From Salinilacihabitans rarus (GTDB lineage: Archaea; Halobacteriota; Halobacteria; Halobacteriales; Natrialbaceae): a DNA stretch of 64,000 bases. Shown here in pieces: positions 34,877 to 43,725 of this stretch (position 1 is its first letter; each line of letters starts with the position of its first letter). The translations under genes and the position numbers were made by a program. The notes under the pieces were generated by a model, which saw only the letters and a list, made by a program, of their open reading frames with translations, was not told the DNA's origin and ran no database searches. Location: positions 744,001-808,000 of the forward strand of contig NZ_CP100762.1 of NCBI RefSeq assembly GCF_024296665.1. Reading direction: 5' to 3'.

Positions 34877-35131
34877 ATGGATGGAGTAATGCCCAAAGAT
34901 CGAGATGAGGAGACGGGGAAATACACCGAGCGGTATACTCGGGAGCAATTTCTCTCTGCCTTAGAATCATTAGGGGGATCAGCGGGTACTCAGGAAGTAG
35001 CCGACGAAGTTGATTGTGCCTACAGAACTGCTCACGCTAAACTCACTGAATTGGAGGAAGAAGGAAAACTCACTTCTCGAAAGGTTGGGAACGCTAAGCT
35101 ATGGGAACTAGATTCTTCTGAAGATGGATAA
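34877..35131 (+). CDS. Winged-helix transcriptional regulator
   Basis: An 84-residue DNA-binding protein. After a charged N-terminus comes FLSALESLGGSAGTQEVADEVDCAYRTAHAKLTELEEEGKLTSRKVGNAKLWEL, a clear winged helix: helix 1, helix 2 (TQEVADEV), recognition helix (YRTAHAKLTELEEE) and the wing. The ATG at 34877 lies 27 nt after the ATTAAACC box. It is divergent from the HRAMP operon and the two palindromes sit between them, so it probably regulates itself and the operon. The diverged TBP gene follows by 39 bases, possibly on the same transcript. Confidence 0.8.
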   Translation: MDGVMPKDRDEETGKYTERYTREQFLSALESLGGSAGTQEVADEVDCAYRTAHAKLTELEEEGKLTSRKVGNAKLWELDSSEDG

Positions 35132-35170
35132 CTCCGATTCTCCTTCGAGCTCACGGTGGGGTGACCAATT

Positions 35171-35710
35171 GTGAAAGTCGTGAATATGGTCGGTTCGGGC
35201 TCGCTCCATCTTGAGATTGATCTTGAAACACTCTCTGACGAAATCGGTCAACCTCGGGCTCGATATGACCCTGATAAGTATCCTGGCATGTATCTTCGAT
35301 TCGAGGAAGATGGCCCGCTGATCACTGTATACAGGACTGGCAAATACATCATTACTGGACCAACTTCTGAGGAGGAGCTGTTCGACCTTCGGGAACAGTT
35401 CCTGAAGTTCCTGTCCGATATGGACGTCACTGGAAATGCGACTGACGAGTGGTTCTCCGTTCAAAACTACGTCTGTACTGAAGACCTCGGCCAGACTCTG
35501 AATCTTAATGCACTCGCTATCGGATTGGGACTGGAACGGACGGAGTACGAACCCGAACAATTCCCAGGCCTCATTTACCGTCCTGAAGGATACGACGGGG
35601 TAGTTCTGCTCTTTGCTACCGGCCGCGTCGTGATTACCGGGTGTCGGAGTACAGATGCGGCAGAACAGATATTCACCGACCTGAAGGACGATTTGACGGA
35701 GTTTGTTTGA
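35171..35710 (+). CDS. tbp: Diverged TATA-binding protein
   Basis: A 179-residue paralogue of archaeal TBP, with the two direct-repeat halves of the saddle. The second half is close to the family: VQNYVCTEDLGQTLNLNALAIGLG, YEPEQFPGLIYRPEG, VVLLFATGRVVITGCRS. The first half (VVNMVGSGSLHLEIDLETLSDEIG, YDPDKYPGMYLRF, ITVYRTGKYIITGPTS) is more diverged than in a housekeeping TBP. It begins with GTG at 35171; an SD-like GGTGGGGTGA is 7-10 nt upstream. Haloarchaea use multiple TBPs for promoter selection; this one may serve the nearby accessory genes. Confidence 0.9.
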   Translation: MKVVNMVGSGSLHLEIDLETLSDEIGQPRARYDPDKYPGMYLRFEEDGPLITVYRTGKYIITGPTSEEELFDLREQFLKFLSDMDVTGNATDEWFSVQNYVCTEDLGQTLNLNALAIGLGLERTEYEPEQFPGLIYRPEGYDGVVLLFATGRVVITGCRSTDAAEQIFTDLKDDLTEFV

Positions 35711-35839
35711 ATCGGGTAACTCGCGTTCGCATATGGGATGCTTCTCCGATCAAATCAACATTTAAGTCGGGTGCAGGAGCAAGGTGCTGTATGTCCATTT
35801 GCCTCGTCCAATCGAACATTTCCACCAAACTCATCATCC

Positions 35840-38800
35840 ATGACTGACGAGCAAACCAAAGAGATTCGGCGGCGTTTAGACGAGGACCTCTCTCTAGGTG
35901 AATTCGAACGCGATTACCGCTCCACGGGAGAGGCAGCAACGCAGTTCTTCCAAGACCTCTTCGTTCAGGTCCTCAACTTCGAAGAGACGACGTCACCTCT
36001 TGGTGACGCAACCTGGCAGGACATCCCTGTTCACGAGTGGCCGAACACAGCTCGGGCAAATGCCGCTCGGCTCTTCGCCGAATCAGGGAACTTCCGCGTG
36101 ATCTATGTCGAACTGGAGAAGCTGACCCGGACAGCCGAACGGAATGCGATCCAGAGCCTCACTCGGTCGGACAAAACGAGTGGCTGGGCTATCGATGGTT
36201 CCTTCCTAACTGTATTCCACGCACCTGATGAGGACGTCTGGCACCTCGTCACTCCCTACGAGGAGGGGACGGACGACATCACGACTGGACGTCCAGTGCT
36301 GCGCAGGTACACGCTCGGTGAGGGTGAAACTCACCGCACCGTCGCCGACGCGCTGTCGAATATGGACGCCAGCAAGGGGCGGCTGGCAGAACGTATCGAC
36401 GAGGCATTCCGAGTCAAGCCAGTTACCAAGGACTTCTACGAGAATTACAAGAACGCGTTCGACACGCTCACAAAGGAACTTCGTAGGAAAGGACTAGGAA
36501 CGGAGGATGCCGACCGGTATGCGCACGTGACGCTTAACCGGTTGATGTTCTTTTATTACATTCAAAAGAAGGGCTGGATCGGTGAGCGGAAAGACTTCGT
36601 CCGCTGGTTCCACGAACAGTATGAAGAGTCCAAAGATGAAGACGTATTTCATGAGAAGTGGCTCTCGGCACTTTTCTTTGATGGGATGAATCAGCCAGAA
36701 GGGAAGAGTACTGATGCGAACCTCCCCCCCGAGGTAGAATCGGCCGTTACTGGATTACCGTATATGAACGGCGGACTCTTCCAACCAACTGATGAGGACG
36801 AGCTTGATGCTTTCTTATCTGATGCTGCGTTGAATTCGGTTATTCGTGGGTTCCTTGAACAATACAACTTTACGATCACCGAGGAGAGTCCGTACGATAT
36901 TGATGTCGCTGTGGACCCAGCGATGCTCGGGAAGATCTATGAATCTCTGATCGCGGAGGAAGAACGCGACGAGGCGGGCATCTTCTACACGCCGCGTATT
37001 GAGGTTGACCTGATGTGCCGACTATCTTTATATGAACAGTTCTGTGATCACGCTAACGACCTCACGGCCGAACATCGTCACCAAATTATCCGGTTCATAT
37101 TTTCCGAGCCTCAGAACTGGGACTCTGAGGAAGCAGGTCAGACTGAAGCTCTGGAGGCCATCCTATCCGATCTTCGTATTGTTGACCCGGCGTGTGGAAG
37201 TGGTGCGTTCCTTGTCGGGATGAAACAGGTCATCCTCGAACTATACCGGAAATTAGGCGTTGAGCCGGACTACGAACTGAAAGAACAGGTAGTTAATGAA
37301 AACCTCTATGGCGTGGATATAAAGGGTTGGGCAGTCCGAGTCGCGGAGTTCCGATTGTGGTTATCTCTAATTGAGAGCGCCGACACTATTCCGGAAACAC
37401 CCGTTTTACCGAATTTCCGATATAAATTGCAAGTCGGAGATAGTATCATACAAACGATTGATGAAGAACGGGTGTCGTTGGACAGTCTTGAACGAACGGT
37501 CTCTGGCCAAACAGGAGAACTGATAGAGGAGTTGACTAACCTGAAAGATCGATACTTTGAGGGTGAAAGTGGCCTGTGGGACGACATCCAGGCCAAACAA
37601 CGCGAGGTCCTTATACAACATATTGAATCGCGGATTGAAGAATTAGAGAATACGACCAGCCAGCAGACATTAACTGGGGGAATTACGGAAGAGTCCGAAG
37701 CTGAAGAAGCAGAAATTGAGCAACGAATTGCATCTTTGGAGGAAACCAAGACAGCCGTCGGTGAAGCTTCTGATGATGACTTATTCCTCTGGGATCTCGG
37801 GTTTCCCGAAGTGATGTTAAACGGTGGGTTTGATATTGTCATCGGGAATCCGCCGTATGTCCCAAAAGGCCGGATTAATGACGTGAACGAATCTCGGTCC
37901 GATTACAAGTCTGATCTGCAAGCATTTGTCGAGGACACGTATGGAGAATCGATTTCGGGCCATTCTGACCTATTTGTCTACTTTTTCTACAAAGGTATTG
38001 ACCTCTTGCGACCCAACGGAACGCTCACATACGTAACGTCAAACGCGTGGCTTAGTCAGAACTACGGGTCGGACTTACAGGAAAGTCTGCTTAAGCATAC
38101 CTCACTCAAGCGAGTGTTGGATAATCAAGTTCAGCGTACCTTCTCTGATGCGGATGTGAACACAGTCATAACGAACCTGAACAAAACTCAAAACAGCGAG
38201 TTGGATGACTCAGTGTCGTTCATTTCACTTGACCGTCCATACGAATCTCTTATAGATTTATCCACTATTGACCGGATGCTGTCGACAGATGCCTCTACGG
38301 ACTCAGTGGCGTACAATGGCGAGTCTTTCCCCGTACATAGTGAGGACGAATTCCACCGGTATCTCATCCCAGAGGATACCCTCTGGCGGCTTGGTGGAGG
38401 TACTGTTCTTGACCCGAAGGATGGCCAGCGTAATCACCTTCACAACGGCGATCAGGTCCAGCCAGCAGGAACCTACTCAAATGGGAACTGGGGTGTATTC
38501 TTCAGGGCACCACTCATCTATTTCGAAATTTTAGAAAAATGTGAAAATATCGAAGACGCAGAATCAGTCGCAGCTAAGATTAGACGTGGGATCACAACTG
38601 GTGCAGATGACTTCTTCTATCTCCCACTACCCGGACATTCATCGAAGTTCTTTGAGTCCGAGTTTGACGATCAAACTGGTGATCTCCATCTCTATCTGAA
38701 GGATGAAGAGGTTAAGACCAATTTCAAAGAACAAGGGTTCACCGTTACCGAGCCTATGTTCACAGTCGAGCGTGAGTACGTTGCAACCACAATTGATGGT

Positions 38801-39592
38801 CTCCCCGAAGAATTTGTTGACAGTTCGCTTACTTTCTCTGCTAACGGTCAAACGTACATACCGAATGTAGTATTGCAATCTCCAGAAGAGACCTCTGGTG
38901 TTTCGCTGTCACCAGAGGAGTTCAACTATCTGGTTCTCATGGCTCATGGGTCCAAATCAAGCCTTCAGTCAGGTGTACAGGAATATATTGAGTGGGGTGA
39001 ATCTTGGGAGCCGGCTAGGTACAGCAAGTATCCAAATCGGAACTTGGTACAGGGCCGTGGTGGTAACTGGTACGACCTTGCACAGGAGAAGTTCACCCCT
39101 GATGTTGTAACCTCCAAGAGAGTTGATAAGCGTGTGATTGCCGCTGCAAATGAGATTGGAGCTTATGCAAATCAAAATGTGCAGTGCATTAACTATGATG
39201 GGCCTCCATCCGGAATAGCGGCTGTAATGAACTCGTCATTAGCCTGGTTGTCAATCGAAATAGTTGGGAATCGTGGTCTTGGAGGTGGTGCACTTGAGAT
39301 CGGTGTATCACCCCTAAAACGTGTAAAAATCCCTGTCCCCGATGATAACATATCTGCGGAGGAGTACCGAGCGGCGTTGGATGATAAGGATCTCTCACAA
39401 AGTATCTACGAACAATTCGGGGCCGAGGAGCCGGAAGATGTAACGTTGGAGACTATGTCACCTGGACGGCGTACTGTTGACGAGCTTGTACTTGGAGAAA
39501 TACTAGGGCTCTCTGAGGATGATCAAGTTAAAATCGCTCAAGAATTGCTTCGAATAGTCAAGAACCGTATTGCGAAGTCAGAGAGTACGTAA
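35840..39592 (+). CDS. Eco57I-like DNA adenine methyltransferase (type IIG/BREX-like)
   Basis: A 1250-residue protein. The methyltransferase core has motif I DPACGSGAFLVGM at about residue 448 and the amino-methylation motif NPPYVPKG at about 670, followed by SDLFVYFFYKGIDLLRPNGTLTYVTSNAWL, as in the Eco57I/PglX class. The N-terminal 440 residues include ETTSPLGDATWQDIPVHEW and an IFYTPRIEVDLMCR segment before motif I. The C-terminal 400 residues form the target-recognition part. No nuclease motif of the type IIG PD-(D/E)XK kind was evident at the N-terminus. The PLD-helicase gene begins 2 bases after its stop, so the two form one system. The start was placed at the ATG where family similarity begins. 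Confidence 0.88.
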   Translation: MTDEQTKEIRRRLDEDLSLGEFERDYRSTGEAATQFFQDLFVQVLNFEETTSPLGDATWQDIPVHEWPNTARANAARLFAESGNFRVIYVELEKLTRTAERNAIQSLTRSDKTSGWAIDGSFLTVFHAPDEDVWHLVTPYEEGTDDITTGRPVLRRYTLGEGETHRTVADALSNMDASKGRLAERIDEAFRVKPVTKDFYENYKNAFDTLTKELRRKGLGTEDADRYAHVTLNRLMFFYYIQKKGWIGERKDFVRWFHEQYEESKDEDVFHEKWLSALFFDGMNQPEGKSTDANLPPEVESAVTGLPYMNGGLFQPTDEDELDAFLSDAALNSVIRGFLEQYNFTITEESPYDIDVAVDPAMLGKIYESLIAEEERDEAGIFYTPRIEVDLMCRLSLYEQFCDHANDLTAEHRHQIIRFIFSEPQNWDSEEAGQTEALEAILSDLRIVDPACGSGAFLVGMKQVILELYRKLGVEPDYELKEQVVNENLYGVDIKGWAVRVAEFRLWLSLIESADTIPETPVLPNFRYKLQVGDSIIQTIDEERVSLDSLERTVSGQTGELIEELTNLKDRYFEGESGLWDDIQAKQREVLIQHIESRIEELENTTSQQTLTGGITEESEAEEAEIEQRIASLEETKTAVGEASDDDLFLWDLGFPEVMLNGGFDIVIGNPPYVPKGRINDVNESRSDYKSDLQAFVEDTYGESISGHSDLFVYFFYKGIDLLRPNGTLTYVTSNAWLSQNYGSDLQESLLKHTSLKRVLDNQVQRTFSDADVNTVITNLNKTQNSELDDSVSFISLDRPYESLIDLSTIDRMLSTDASTDSVAYNGESFPVHSEDEFHRYLIPEDTLWRLGGGTVLDPKDGQRNHLHNGDQVQPAGTYSNGNWGVFFRAPLIYFEILEKCENIEDAESVAAKIRRGITTGADDFFYLPLPGHSSKFFESEFDDQTGDLHLYLKDEEVKTNFKEQGFTVTEPMFTVEREYVATTIDGLPEEFVDSSLTFSANGQTYIPNVVLQSPEETSGVSLSPEEFNYLVLMAHGSKSSLQSGVQEYIEWGESWEPARYSKYPNRNLVQGRGGNWYDLAQEKFTPDVVTSKRVDKRVIAAANEIGAYANQNVQCINYDGPPSGIAAVMNSSLAWLSIEIVGNRGLGGGALEIGVSPLKRVKIPVPDDNISAEEYRAALDDKDLSQSIYEQFGAEEPEDVTLETMSPGRRTVDELVLGEILGLSEDDQVKIAQELLRIVKNRIAKSEST

Positions 39593-39594
39593 CT

Positions 39595-42500
39595 GTGAGC
39601 GAAAATATTCAAATAATCGATAACAAGCGCTACTCCCACCTAGACGAGGTATTGAAATCAGGGCTCGAAAGCGACGGTGTTGACCGGGTAAGAATCGCTG
39701 TCGGATACCTCTATATGAGCGGTCTGAAGCGACTTCGTCCTGAACTGGATGAATTCCTCGACAATGGCGGTACGCTCCAGGTCCTGATGGGGAATCCGGA
39801 TCAGCAGGGTTTGGACGAACTCATAGAGGCCCATCAGAACCTCCGTCTCACTGGAACGAAGTTCAAACAATCACAGAATGTCAAGTGGAGTGAGCGCACA
39901 GAGATTCGCGCTGAAACTGCGAATAACTACTCGAACCAACTGCTCTACGAGAATCCTACTGCGGAGAATCAAGCGTTTTTCACAAAACTGATCGACTGGC
40001 TGGAACAGGGACGTATTCAGCCTAAGTTGTATCTTCAGGAGCGGTTTCACGCGAAGGCGTACCTCTTCGAGAAAGACGAAGGAGACATCTTCACCCCCAA
40101 AGACGTCGGCGTCGTTGGCTCGTCGAACCTCAGCCTCAGCGGCCTCCACAGCAATACAGAACTCAACGCCCCGGTCTACAACGAGAGGGTTACCCAACTG
40201 AAGGAGTGGTTCGATGACTTGTGGGACGACGCCGTTGAATTCGATGCCGATCTGCTGGACGCGTTTGAAGACTCGTGGGTTTCGAACAATCCTGGGCACG
40301 TCTCAACAGATGATGAACCACCGGCACTTCCGGGTGAGTCGCTTCCAGACGACACGGTAGAAACACTTCGGGATGTCAGTGCGGGAACTGGGCTCCCTGC
40401 ACCGTACTTGGTGTACGCGAAGATCCTCTATGAACTGTACAAGGAGACGTTGGAGACTGCTGAGGACTACCTGCAGTCGTTCGACGTGTACGAGGACCTC
40501 TACGAGTTCCAGCAGTGGGCAGTGAATCGCGGGATCCGAATCGCCAACAAGTACGACGGGGTTCTGGTCTCCGACGTTGTCGGGATGGGGAAGACGTTTG
40601 TTGGCCTCGGGCTTCTCGAACACTTCCACGCCCGGAATCGGCTCCGTGGGAACAAGGGGAAGATGCTGATCATCTCGCCGAAGCATCTCCAGCCGATGTG
40701 GGAGCGGATGGTCAACAAGCAGTACAACTTCAACGCGGAGGTGATCAGCCTGGGGATGGTGTCGAAGGAGGATTTCCACGAGACGCTACTTGAAGAGCAC
40801 GACGACGCGTCAGTGTGTCTCGTCGACGAGGCGCACCACTTCCGGAACGACGATACGCATCGGTACAATAATCTACAGGCGTTCCTGCCGACGGTCAATC
40901 AGACGATTCTCCTGACTGCGACACCGTATACGAAGAGTGCGTGGGACGTGTATAATCAGATCAAGCTGTTCCACATCGAAGACCTCACGCAGATCCCGAT
41001 TACGCCGCCGAACCTCTATGACTTCACGAAGATGGCGGAGAACGATGAAACGGATCTCTCGAACCTTCTGAGTCACGTGATGGTGCGGCGGACTCGACAA
41101 GACATCATCGACCAGTACGGCGAGGAAGACGAGGAGGGTCAAGTGTACCTCCAGATGGGTGGGGAACGACGGTACCTCCCGGACCGGAACTTACAAACGG
41201 TCGATTACAATCTGCACGAGACGTACTCGACCGCAGACGGCGTCAATGATTCTCTGTATGATGCGATTGTGGAGACGCTGGAGGACCTCACGTTCGCTCG
41301 GTACTCGCTTGGACAGGAAGACTACCTGAAGACTGGGTACGCGAACCAGGACCCGTATCAAAACCTCTCCTCGATGGGGAGGAGCATTCGTGGGTTGATG
41401 AAGTCCAACCTTCTGAAGCGGTTGGAAAGCAGTGTTCATGCCTTCTACACGTCGCTTACCCGGATGCTGCGGAGTTACCGGATGTTCCGTGATCTCCTTG
41501 ATGAGGGGACTGTGGCTGTCGGAAGCGATGTCTCGGAGCTCATCAACAGTGGCGAGCAGATCGACACCATTCTTGAGGAGATCGATGAGATGGTTGAGGA
41601 TGGAGAATACGCGGCTTACCAAACGGAGGCCTTCCATCTCGAAGAGCTGAAGCGTGATCTTGAGACTGACATCCAACTCTTGGCTGAACTGCAAGACACC
41701 TTGGAGCCGTTCCATCAGGACATCCAGGATGACTACGCGATGGATGACAAGGTTGAGCAGCTCCGGCAGCTTCTCGGGAATCTCCGTATTGGGTCACATG
41801 AGATTCTCCAACGCGGTGACCGCGCTGAGAAGCTGATCGTGTTCACCCAGTTCACAGATACGGTGAAGTACCTGGAAGCTGCGTTTGAGCAGTTCCAAGA
41901 TCGGGGACTGCTCTCTGATGACGTTCGGTTTGCAAGTGCGACCAGTGATACCTCGAACGTCGAGAAGCTCATTCAGCGCTTCGCCCCTGAAGCGAATGAT
42001 GCGCGAGACAAAATCGACCCGAGTGACGAGATTGACGTGTTATTTGCAACCGACGTGGCAGGGGAGGGGGTCAATCTTCAGGATGCGAATTTAGTGATCA
42101 ACTACGATCTGCACTGGAATCCTCTCCGTCTAATTCAGCGGATTGGTCGTGTTGACCGTCTTGGAAGCGGGCACGAAGACATCTATGCACTCAATTTCCT
42201 GCCGGAAACGGAACTCGAAGAGGAACTCGGTATCGTTGACCGCGTTGAATCTCGGGTTCAAGAGATTAGTAACGTCCTCGGTGAAGACGGGGAGATTCTG
42301 AGTCCGGAAGACAACGTGAACCGGTCGTACATGGAGGACATCTACGCCGAGGAGGACATTGAGAAGGTCGAAGACGACGTGAACGAGATTATTGGGAGCG
42401 ACGACCTTATCGGTCCCGCGAGTAGCCTACAGGACCTCAAACAGGAGTACCCAGATCTCCTTAGTTGGTTGGATGATCGTGACGGGATTCGGAGTGCGAT

Positions 42501-43095
42501 GGAGTGGGATCGAGAGTACGACGGCGTCGTCATTGTCTACCGGCAAGGAGACTACACGACCCCATACCTCGTGACGTTCCCAAGCGAAGGAGGGCAAGAC
42601 CTCGCCTCACAGGAAAAAGACACCATCGTCGAAACCATCACGTGTCCCGTCGATGAACCAGTCGCGTCCGTTGACGCAGAGACGTTCGACAGTCGCTACG
42701 AACGGGCTGTGCAAGTGGCGCGGACGGAGTTCGGCGATGACATGGGTAAGCGCCGTCAATTCCAGCGAGAAGCTCGCCAAGGTGCAAGTATCGACCGAGA
42801 CTACGTGGTTGACGAACTCGGAGAGGTTGCGTCGTCTGTAGAGAACACCGACCAACAGCGGACACTAGCGCAGTTCCAAGATATCGTTGAGACTGTCTCG
42901 GCAGACCAGATCCTCAACGAATTCAGGGACCTTCGGAACGGGGAAGTTACGGGTGAAGAGCTGGTGGCTGCTGTCCGGGAGATCATCTCTCGGTACAATC
43001 TGCAAGAGAAATACGAAGAACGGCAGGAGTGGGCGGAAGAGCAGGAAGAGCCTCCGCACGTCGTCGCGGGGATGTACCTGAAGGGCCAAGAGTAG
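39595..43095 (+). CDS. PLD nuclease-SNF2 helicase fusion
   Basis: An 1166-residue protein starting with GTG two bases after the methyltransferase stop. Residues about 20-215 are a phospholipase D-like domain: VRIAVGYLYMSGLKRL, LQVLMGNPDQQG and RFHAKAYLFEKDEG with GSSNLSLSG, giving one H-x-K-x-n-N catalytic half. Residues about 300-900 are an SF2 helicase of the SNF2/RapA type: VVGMGKTFVGLGLLEHF (Walker A), CLVDEAHHF, ILLTATPYT, then EIDVLFATDVAGEGVNLQDANLVINYDLHWNPLRLIQRIGRVDRLGSG (motifs V and VI). The C-terminus is helical. Pairing with a methyltransferase suggests a restriction-like system in which this protein translocates and cuts. Confidence 0.9.
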   Translation: MSENIQIIDNKRYSHLDEVLKSGLESDGVDRVRIAVGYLYMSGLKRLRPELDEFLDNGGTLQVLMGNPDQQGLDELIEAHQNLRLTGTKFKQSQNVKWSERTEIRAETANNYSNQLLYENPTAENQAFFTKLIDWLEQGRIQPKLYLQERFHAKAYLFEKDEGDIFTPKDVGVVGSSNLSLSGLHSNTELNAPVYNERVTQLKEWFDDLWDDAVEFDADLLDAFEDSWVSNNPGHVSTDDEPPALPGESLPDDTVETLRDVSAGTGLPAPYLVYAKILYELYKETLETAEDYLQSFDVYEDLYEFQQWAVNRGIRIANKYDGVLVSDVVGMGKTFVGLGLLEHFHARNRLRGNKGKMLIISPKHLQPMWERMVNKQYNFNAEVISLGMVSKEDFHETLLEEHDDASVCLVDEAHHFRNDDTHRYNNLQAFLPTVNQTILLTATPYTKSAWDVYNQIKLFHIEDLTQIPITPPNLYDFTKMAENDETDLSNLLSHVMVRRTRQDIIDQYGEEDEEGQVYLQMGGERRYLPDRNLQTVDYNLHETYSTADGVNDSLYDAIVETLEDLTFARYSLGQEDYLKTGYANQDPYQNLSSMGRSIRGLMKSNLLKRLESSVHAFYTSLTRMLRSYRMFRDLLDEGTVAVGSDVSELINSGEQIDTILEEIDEMVEDGEYAAYQTEAFHLEELKRDLETDIQLLAELQDTLEPFHQDIQDDYAMDDKVEQLRQLLGNLRIGSHEILQRGDRAEKLIVFTQFTDTVKYLEAAFEQFQDRGLLSDDVRFASATSDTSNVEKLIQRFAPEANDARDKIDPSDEIDVLFATDVAGEGVNLQDANLVINYDLHWNPLRLIQRIGRVDRLGSGHEDIYALNFLPETELEEELGIVDRVESRVQEISNVLGEDGEILSPEDNVNRSYMEDIYAEEDIEKVEDDVNEIIGSDDLIGPASSLQDLKQEYPDLLSWLDDRDGIRSAMEWDREYDGVVIVYRQGDYTTPYLVTFPSEGGQDLASQEKDTIVETITCPVDEPVASVDAETFDSRYERAVQVARTEFGDDMGKRRQFQREARQGASIDRDYVVDELGEVASSVENTDQQRTLAQFQDIVETVSADQILNEFRDLRNGEVTGEELVAAVREIISRYNLQEKYEERQEWAEEQEEPPHVVAGMYLKGQE

Positions 43096-43147
43096 ACCAC
43101 AGCGCGCCGCGCTGAGGTTCAAATACGATTACGCTCAACTTGGTTGT

Positions 43148-43498
43148 GTGAGTCAGTTAGAGCAACTTCCCACGACCGATTCTGGGCACGTAGTGAAGCG
43201 ACACGCAATCGACTGGCTGAGTGGTCTTGATGAGGCTTCTGAACAAGAGATTCGAGAGTCAGTCATCGAGAAACCTAACGGCTTCACCGGGAGCAAATAC
43301 CCAACCGAGATATCTGACATTCGAGTCACGGGGTCCCCAGATTTTGTTGAAGCAGTCGGAAGCCTGTTCAAACCGCTCCTAAAGTTCGAAGGAGAAGAGA
43401 CACGGCTCGAAATCAATCTTCAACGGACCGAAGACCGAGACACAGGGGAATTGACTGATAACTACGCGCTCTATTTGTCTGTAGCCGAACGGGGGTAG
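43148..43498 (+). CDS. Small hypothetical partner of PLD-helicase system
   Basis: A 116-residue protein starting with GTG, with a TACGATTA box about 25 nt upstream. Two parts are visible: a helical N-terminus (HVVKRHAIDWLSGLDEASEQEIRESVIEKPNGF) and a strand-rich C-terminus (SLFKPLLKFEGEETRLEINLQRTEDRDTGELTDNYALYLSVAERG). No family recognised. It lies 52 bases after the helicase gene on the same strand, so it is probably part of the same defence locus. Confidence 0.65.
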   Translation: MSQLEQLPTTDSGHVVKRHAIDWLSGLDEASEQEIRESVIEKPNGFTGSKYPTEISDIRVTGSPDFVEAVGSLFKPLLKFEGEETRLEINLQRTEDRDTGELTDNYALYLSVAERG

Positions 43499-43725
43499 GA
43501 AACGGAATTCTCGTTCGGTTGATGCTCTTAATCGTTGATGTGAAGAGGGAACCCATTTTCCGACCGGATTCGTAGATCTCCTTAGAATACGTGCATCAAC
43601 GCACAGGAGGTTCAATAATACCATGTTGGAATGTTTAGGACGGAGCGTACCGCAGTCACTCGTTACCCACTACTCGGCGAGGAAGGACCGCCGTGTTAAT
43701 TAATCAGATTGGGTCTATAGCGGTG

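Noticed and set aside
35840-43498. Complete BREX or DISARM system.
   Set aside because: Only a methyltransferase and a PLD-SNF2 helicase are present; PglZ, BrxC, BrxL, DrmA and DrmB genes are absent nearby. The DUF1998 helicase at 50566 belongs with the MrfB-like gene and Argonaute.
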